Below are positions 15,240 to 18,529 of a stretch of 18,529 nt of DNA, piece after piece. Both the position numbers and the translations under genes were made by a program. Under the pieces are notes generated by a model. It made no database searches. It saw nothing but the letters and a program-made list of their open reading frames with translations, and had not been told where the DNA came from. This stretch comes from CAYRWR01 sp964537555 (GTDB taxonomy: Bacteria > Spirochaetota > Brevinematia > Brevinematales > CAYRWR01): positions 1 through 18,529 of the forward strand of contig CAZIAD010000057.1 in assembly GCA_964537555.1 (NCBI GenBank), written 5' to 3'. The stretch's first letter is position 1. The number at the start of each line of letters is the position of its first letter.

Positions 15240-15570
15240 AAAAGGCTATAGCATCATCAATATTTTTATGAATGAGGATCAGGTCTAAAAGAGAACTCAA
15301 GCGTAAAAGTTCCACGATATTATCTCTGGGATTGACTACTGAAACACGGGTGTTATTCAGCAAGGCTATTTTCACAGTCATGGCAATAAGCCCCAGGCCC
15401 ATAGAATCGATCCACTTTACATCACTCATGTCAAAACAAAATTTGAATTGATTTTCATTTACTTTATCTTTAAGATAGGCATCTAATTCTTCCAGAAAGA
15501 AAAAAGTCATTTCACCCACCGGATGAATGATGTTAACCCCTTTTTGATCCTGAAAATTTATAGAATTCAT
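15229..15570 (-). CDS. STAS-domain protein (anti-sigma factor antagonist-like)
   Basis: 113 residues, a single cytoplasmic STAS domain of usual length. The family binds anti-sigma kinases or related partners and is controlled by phosphorylation of a Ser or Thr. Here the site is Ser56 in WIDSMGLGLI, in the position of the DSxGLG loop. The N-terminal strand GVNIIHPVGEMT and the later strand TRVSVVNPRDNIVELLRLS also fit. No kinase, phosphatase or sigma factor gene is nearby, so the partner is unknown. The start at 15570 has GAGGCGGG upstream on the minus strand, and the gene has its own promoter. It overlaps the tail of the acetyltransferase gene by 11 bases. Confidence 0.9.
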   Translation of the reverse strand: MNSINFQDQKGVNIIHPVGEMTFFFLEELDAYLKDKVNENQFKFCFDMSDVKWIDSMGLGLIAMTVKIALLNNTRVSVVNPRDNIVELLRLSSLLDLILIHKNIDDAIAFFNS

Positions 15571-15605
15571 ACACCCGCCTCAAAATATTTCATCTGACTG
15601 ATTAA

Positions 15606-15634
15606 ATCATAAAACAAGAAAGATATTTTGGCAA
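15606..15634 (-). promoter_or_regulatory. Promoter of the STAS gene
   Basis: On the minus strand TTGCCA (15634-15629) and TATGAT (15611-15606) are separated by 17 bp, with both boxes close to the sigma70 consensus. It starts just after the terminator of the upstream CBM48-like gene, so the STAS gene is probably transcribed on its own. Confidence 0.65.
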
Positions 15635-15645
15635 GTATTATAAAT

Positions 15646-15674
15646 AAAAAAGGGCAGAGACTGTCTCTGCCCTT
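15646..15674 (-). terminator. Strong intrinsic terminator after the CBM48-like gene
   Basis: On the minus strand AAGGGCAGAGA (15674-15664) pairs perfectly with TCTCTGCCCTT (15660-15650) around a 3-base loop, followed by a run of T residues (15651-15646). It lies 20 bases beyond the stop codon. Confidence 0.93.
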
Positions 15675-15693
15675 GATACTGATAAAATGAGAT

Positions 15694-16278
15694 TTATTTG
15701 TAAGTAAACTGACTGTTATAGCCGCCAAATCCGTCAGGAGTCTTGTCTGGATTTCTGGGGTCTTCAATATACACATATTCCTGAGGGGTGCCATCCTGGG
15801 CATTATAGGTCTTTCCCAGATCGATAACAAATTTGTATTTTAAAGTGACTCCCTTGGAAGCTATCATAGGGACCAGAGTCTTGGCATAATAAGTGTCAGG
15901 GTTGGAAGAAGGGATCAACTGGTTAGGGACTTCAGAACCGGCTGTTTTCCATCCGTTAAAATCTCCAAAAACATAGATCGCTTTGATATTTTTCTGATTC
16001 TTTTTCAGCATATCCAGAATGATCTCATAATTTCCCAGGCTTTTCTGATAAGATTTTAGTTTTCTGGGACTGGTCTCCTTCTTGATAGCGCCCTTAAACC
16101 AGTTAACGATATCTTCAGTGTACTTGATAGTGTAGGGGATGTTGATCCTGAATCTGACATAGATATTGCTACCTTTGACTTCCATGATTTCCCAGCTTTT
16201 ATACTTGGAATCAGATGCAGAAAAAAGAAGTCCGGCACCAAATAAGACTGTAAAGGCCACAAGCATTAATCTTTTCAT
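15694..16278 (-). CDS. Exported protein with CBM48/AMPK-type glycogen-binding-like domain
   Basis: 194 residues. Residues 1-21 form a signal peptide (MKRLMLVAFTVLFGAGLLFSA) without a lipobox Cys, so the product is probably periplasmic or secreted. Residues about 25-60 form strands, and 61-97 look helical and Lys-rich. Residues 98-194 match the E-set/CBM48 pattern: VFGDFNGWK (103-111), LKYKFVID (146-153) and DPRNPDKTPDGFGGYNS near the end. That domain binds alpha-glucans in glycogen enzymes, but no enzyme domain is attached. The role here is unknown; a structural or carbohydrate-binding surface protein is possible. The gene has GGAGG 7 bases before its ATG, a near-consensus promoter and a perfect terminator, which together suggest an abundant, separately transcribed product. 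Confidence 0.82.
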   Translation of the reverse strand: MKRLMLVAFTVLFGAGLLFSASDSKYKSWEIMEVKGSNIYVRFRINIPYTIKYTEDIVNWFKGAIKKETSPRKLKSYQKSLGNYEIILDMLKKNQKNIKAIYVFGDFNGWKTAGSEVPNQLIPSSNPDTYYAKTLVPMIASKGVTLKYKFVIDLGKTYNAQDGTPQEYVYIEDPRNPDKTPDGFGGYNSQFTYK

Positions 16279-16311
16279 ATTTATCCTCCAATTTAAATTT
16301 TAAACCAATAG

Positions 16312-16339
16312 AATATACTATAAATATACCACGTGTCAA
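16312..16339 (-). promoter_or_regulatory. Strong promoter of the CBM48-like gene
   Basis: On the minus strand TTGACA (16339-16334) and TATATT (16317-16312) are 16 bp apart. The -35 box is perfect and contains the TGA stop codon of the upstream PgeF-family gene. Confidence 0.8.
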
Positions 16340-17097
16340 GCATTATTTCCAGTGATACCAATAAAACTTAGATTTCTGTGATATTTGTCACCTTTTCTGT
16401 AAGAGAAGAATCGATGTTCATTATTATAATACACGCATTGTTTACTATCAAATATATTTTCATTCAGAATCCCGTTTTTTAAAAGATCATCAGTGATTTT
16501 CATTTTCATGTCAAAATGAGGTTTATGAGACTTGGTGGTAAAATACTTATCTTCAAAATTAGTGATGAACTCCATGCTGACTTCATAGCAACAGCTCCTG
16601 ATGTGAGGGCCAATCATTATTTTTATATCTGCAGCTTTAGTATCGTGATATTCCGCCATTTTACGGATCATGGAAAGATGAATATTCTGGTAGATTCCTT
16701 TCCACCCGGCATGGCAGGCCCCTATCACATTATTTACACTATCATGATAGAGTATGGGCACACAGTCTGCCGTAAGTACCCCTATCAGTGTATCGTGGCA
16801 GGATGTGATTATGCCATCACCTTCTATTAAGGGGTCATTTAAAAATATATCCCGGTTTTGATCAGTAATAATATGAATGATATCTGAATGCGTCTGCTTC
16901 AAAGTGATCAGCCCGCTCATTTCACAGGCTCTTACTAAACATTCTCTGGTTTTCAAGATATCATTGTATTCCTGTTCATTACGGGCAGTATGCAAGGCAT
17001 AATTACCTGATCTGTCCTGTGAGTCACTGGCATAAGTGGTACCAGCCACGATTCCGGTATTAAAAGATGAAGAATAATCTAAATAATCATCTGGCAT
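16336..17097 (-). CDS. pgeF: YfiH/PgeF-family protein (multicopper-oxidase-like laccase domain; purine nucleoside phosphorylase / peptidoglycan editing factor)
   Basis: 253 residues from the ATG at 17097 (numbers below use this start). The family signatures are clear: KQTHSD (His70), EGDGIIT, TADCVPILY (Cys112), GACHAGWKGI (His129), GPHIRSCCYEV and FFSYRKGDKYHRNLSFIG. His, Cys and His are the expected zinc ligands. Family members have been described as purine nucleoside-active enzymes and, in Escherichia coli, as an editing factor that keeps wrong residues out of peptidoglycan precursors; which applies here is not known. An in-frame TTG at 17115 adds six residues but has no ribosome binding site; the ATG has only a weak GAGAG upstream, so the start is uncertain. 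The N-terminal part is less conserved than usual. Confidence 0.88.
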   Translation of the reverse strand: MPDDYLDYSSSFNTGIVAGTTYASDSQDRSGNYALHTARNEQEYNDILKTRECLVRACEMSGLITLKQTHSDIIHIITDQNRDIFLNDPLIEGDGIITSCHDTLIGVLTADCVPILYHDSVNNVIGACHAGWKGIYQNIHLSMIRKMAEYHDTKAADIKIMIGPHIRSCCYEVSMEFITNFEDKYFTTKSHKPHFDMKMKITDDLLKNGILNENIFDSKQCVYYNNEHRFFSYRKGDKYHRNLSFIGITGNNA

Positions 17098-17188
17098 AAT
17101 TTTATTTACTCTCAAAGCTAATTATTTAGTATATTGTAAGTTAGCATTGAATATTTGTCTATTTAATACAATTATTCAGGTCAAAATA

Positions 17189-17217
17189 TTGTCAATTCAC
17201 TGGTAATGACCTATAAT
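17189..17217 (+). promoter_or_regulatory. Promoter of the S41 protease gene
   Basis: TTGTCA (17189-17194) and a perfect TATAAT (17212-17217) are separated by 17 bp; predicted start near 17224, 25 bases before the ATG. No equally good promoter is visible for the divergent PgeF-family gene. Confidence 0.8.
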
Positions 17218-17248
17218 ATTACTTAAAACCTAATATGGAGATAGCTTC

Positions 17249-18529
17249 ATGAAACAAAACAGAAAGCTGTTTATACTTATTGTATTTGTGATCATATTCA
17301 TCTTCGGAATCACATTATTTACCGGGAATCATTTTTTCTTTCAGAATAATTTTTTATACGGTGATACCAATGTTACCAATGCTTTAGGAGAGACTCCTAT
17401 CAATCCGGATGATGAAAATCATTTCAAATATTTTCCCATGCTGCAGAAAGCCTATTTCATATTAAAAAAAGAATATGTGTTAAAAAGCAAAGTCACTGCA
17501 AAAAGTCTGATTTACGGAGCCATCAAAGGTATGCTCAACAGCCTGGATGATCCTTATACTTCGTTCATGGAGCCGCAGACTGCCAAAGACTTTTATGTGG
17601 ATATGAACGCAAAATTCGGCGGAGTAGGGATATATATAGATATTCGGGATGGCTGGCTTACCGTAGTATCGCCAATTGAAGATACTCCCGCCTGGAAAGC
17701 AGGTATTAAGCCCAATGATAAGATCGTGGGAATAGAAGGAGTTGAGACAAAAAATATCAGTTCAGAAGAAGCCGTGGCTAAATTGAGAGGTAAGCCGGGT
17801 TCAAAAGTAAAAATCACGATATCCAGAAAAGGAATAAATGATCCTTTTGAAGTGGAATTAACCAGAGAAGAGATAAATATAAAGACCGTCAAATCTGAGA
17901 TCATTAATCAGGATAATAAGAAAATCGCCTATATTAAAATCACACAATTCAGCCTTCCCACCGCCGATGAATTACAGGAACACATCATGGCTATGCTGGA
18001 TAAAAGCCCGGATGGGATAATCATAGATCTGCGGAATAATCCAGGCGGTTCACTTTCAGTAGTGGTCAACTGCGTTGATCAGTTCCTCGATAAAGGCCTG
18101 ATCGTATATACCCGGGGCCGGATAGCAGAGAATAATTCAGATTATTTTGCCAGTGCCAATAAAAGCATAGTTCCTGATAAACTACCCCTGGTGGTTCTGA
18201 TAAATCAGGGTAGTGCCTCTGCTTCAGAGATTTTTGCAGGGGCCATGCAGGACACTCACAGAGGCGTTCTGGTAGGTATGAAGAGTTTTGGTAAAGGTTC
18301 GGTACAAAAGACCTTTTCATTTTCAGAAGATGGATCCCTCATTAAATATACTGTAGCTAAATACTTTACCCCTGCCGGAAGAATAATCGATCATATCGGC
18401 CTTTCTCCTGATCTGGAAGAGAAAAACTGGTATGAGAAGATTTCAGAGCAGGAACAAAACGATATATTAAAAGTACAACGGACTAATTATGTCAGTACTT
18501 TCATGAAAAATAATTCAAACCCCGGAGAT
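17249..18529 (+). CDS. Carboxy-terminal processing protease, family S41 (3' end beyond window)
   Basis: The frame is open from the ATG at 17249 (GGAG 8 bases upstream) to the window edge, giving 427 residues without a stop. Residues about 6-24 form an uncleaved or cleaved signal anchor (LFILIVFVIIFIFGITLF), so the enzyme is periplasmic. A helical N-terminal segment with LDDPYTSFMEP leads to a PDZ domain (about 125-205: KFGGVGIYIDI, DTPAWKAGIKPNDKIVGIEG). The protease core carries YIKITQFS, IIDLRNNPGGSL, NQGSASASEIFAGAMQD with catalytic Ser324, and KSFGKGSVQ with Lys349 exactly 25 residues later. Both members of the Ser/Lys dyad are present. Such proteases trim C-termini of envelope proteins and assist cell-wall remodelling; the substrate here is unknown. 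It is named CtpA-like only, since the C-terminus is missing. Confidence 0.95.
   Translation, partial: MKQNRKLFILIVFVIIFIFGITLFTGNHFFFQNNFLYGDTNVTNALGETPINPDDENHFKYFPMLQKAYFILKKEYVLKSKVTAKSLIYGAIKGMLNSLDDPYTSFMEPQTAKDFYVDMNAKFGGVGIYIDIRDGWLTVVSPIEDTPAWKAGIKPNDKIVGIEGVETKNISSEEAVAKLRGKPGSKVKITISRKGINDPFEVELTREEINIKTVKSEIINQDNKKIAYIKITQFSLPTADELQEHIMAMLDKSPDGIIIDLRNNPGGSLSVVVNCVDQFLDKGLIVYTRGRIAENNSDYFASANKSIVPDKLPLVVLINQGSASASEIFAGAMQDTHRGVLVGMKSFGKGSVQKTFSFSEDGSLIKYTVAKYFTPAGRIIDHIGLSPDLEEKNWYEKISEQEQNDILKVQRTNYVSTFMKNNSNPGD

Noticed and set aside
7098..17115. TTG at 17115 as the start of the PgeF-family gene
   Set aside because: No ribosome binding site precedes it; the ATG at 17097 is preferred, though the choice is not certain. 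The wide range given here only marks the minus-strand side; the codon itself is 17113-17115.
17593..18320. Minus-strand open frames at the right end
   Set aside because: They are shadows of the S41 protease gene, which runs open to the window edge on the plus strand.

Overview
The window is chromosomal DNA of moderate GC (estimated by eye in the mid-40s percent) from a Gram-negative and probably anaerobic bacterium. It encodes a giant outer-membrane-type protein, a LysM/LytM cell-envelope protein, a rubrerythrin-type ferritin-like protein, conventional sigma70-like promoters and class A RNase P RNA. A spirochaete or a neighbouring phylum is my best guess. It rests on the gene mix and on one small protein whose N-terminus resembles a short spirochaetal family; no rRNA or other decisive lineage marker is present.

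Layout. Positions 1-422 are a non-coding tandem repeat (period about 168 bp) built from inverted, REP/BIME-like arms. Positions 448-6394 hold a promoter and one giant gene for a SprA-like outer-membrane protein, whose start I move to a TTG at 503. It runs convergently into a minus-strand block (8687 down to 6391): a six-LysM protein with a degenerate LytM domain, then the RNase P RNA gene rnpB, then a small acidic protein. A plus-strand block follows (8789-13672): gltX, prfB (with an intact programmed +1 frameshift), an orphan GAF-histidine kinase and galU, tightly spaced like an operon. Next come a ferritin-like/rubrerythrin gene with its own terminator and a tandem-GNAT acetyltransferase gene (13678-15239). 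A second minus-strand block (17097 down to 15229) holds a YfiH/PgeF-family gene, a secreted CBM48-like protein gene with strong expression signals, and an orphan STAS-domain gene whose 3' end overlaps the acetyltransferase gene. The window ends inside a carboxy-terminal processing protease (S41) with a very good promoter; it is open at the right edge.

How the genes fit together. The gltX-prfB-kinase-galU block joins tRNA charging, translation termination, signalling and UDP-sugar supply, and resembles housekeeping genes sharing a transcript rather than one pathway. The SprA-like, LysM/LytM, CBM48-like and S41 protease genes all encode exported or envelope proteins. The most unusual element is the SprA-like protein: SprA is the translocon of the type IX secretion system, best known from Bacteroidota, but no other type IX gene is visible here. 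No CRISPR array, tRNA, prophage or transposase was found.
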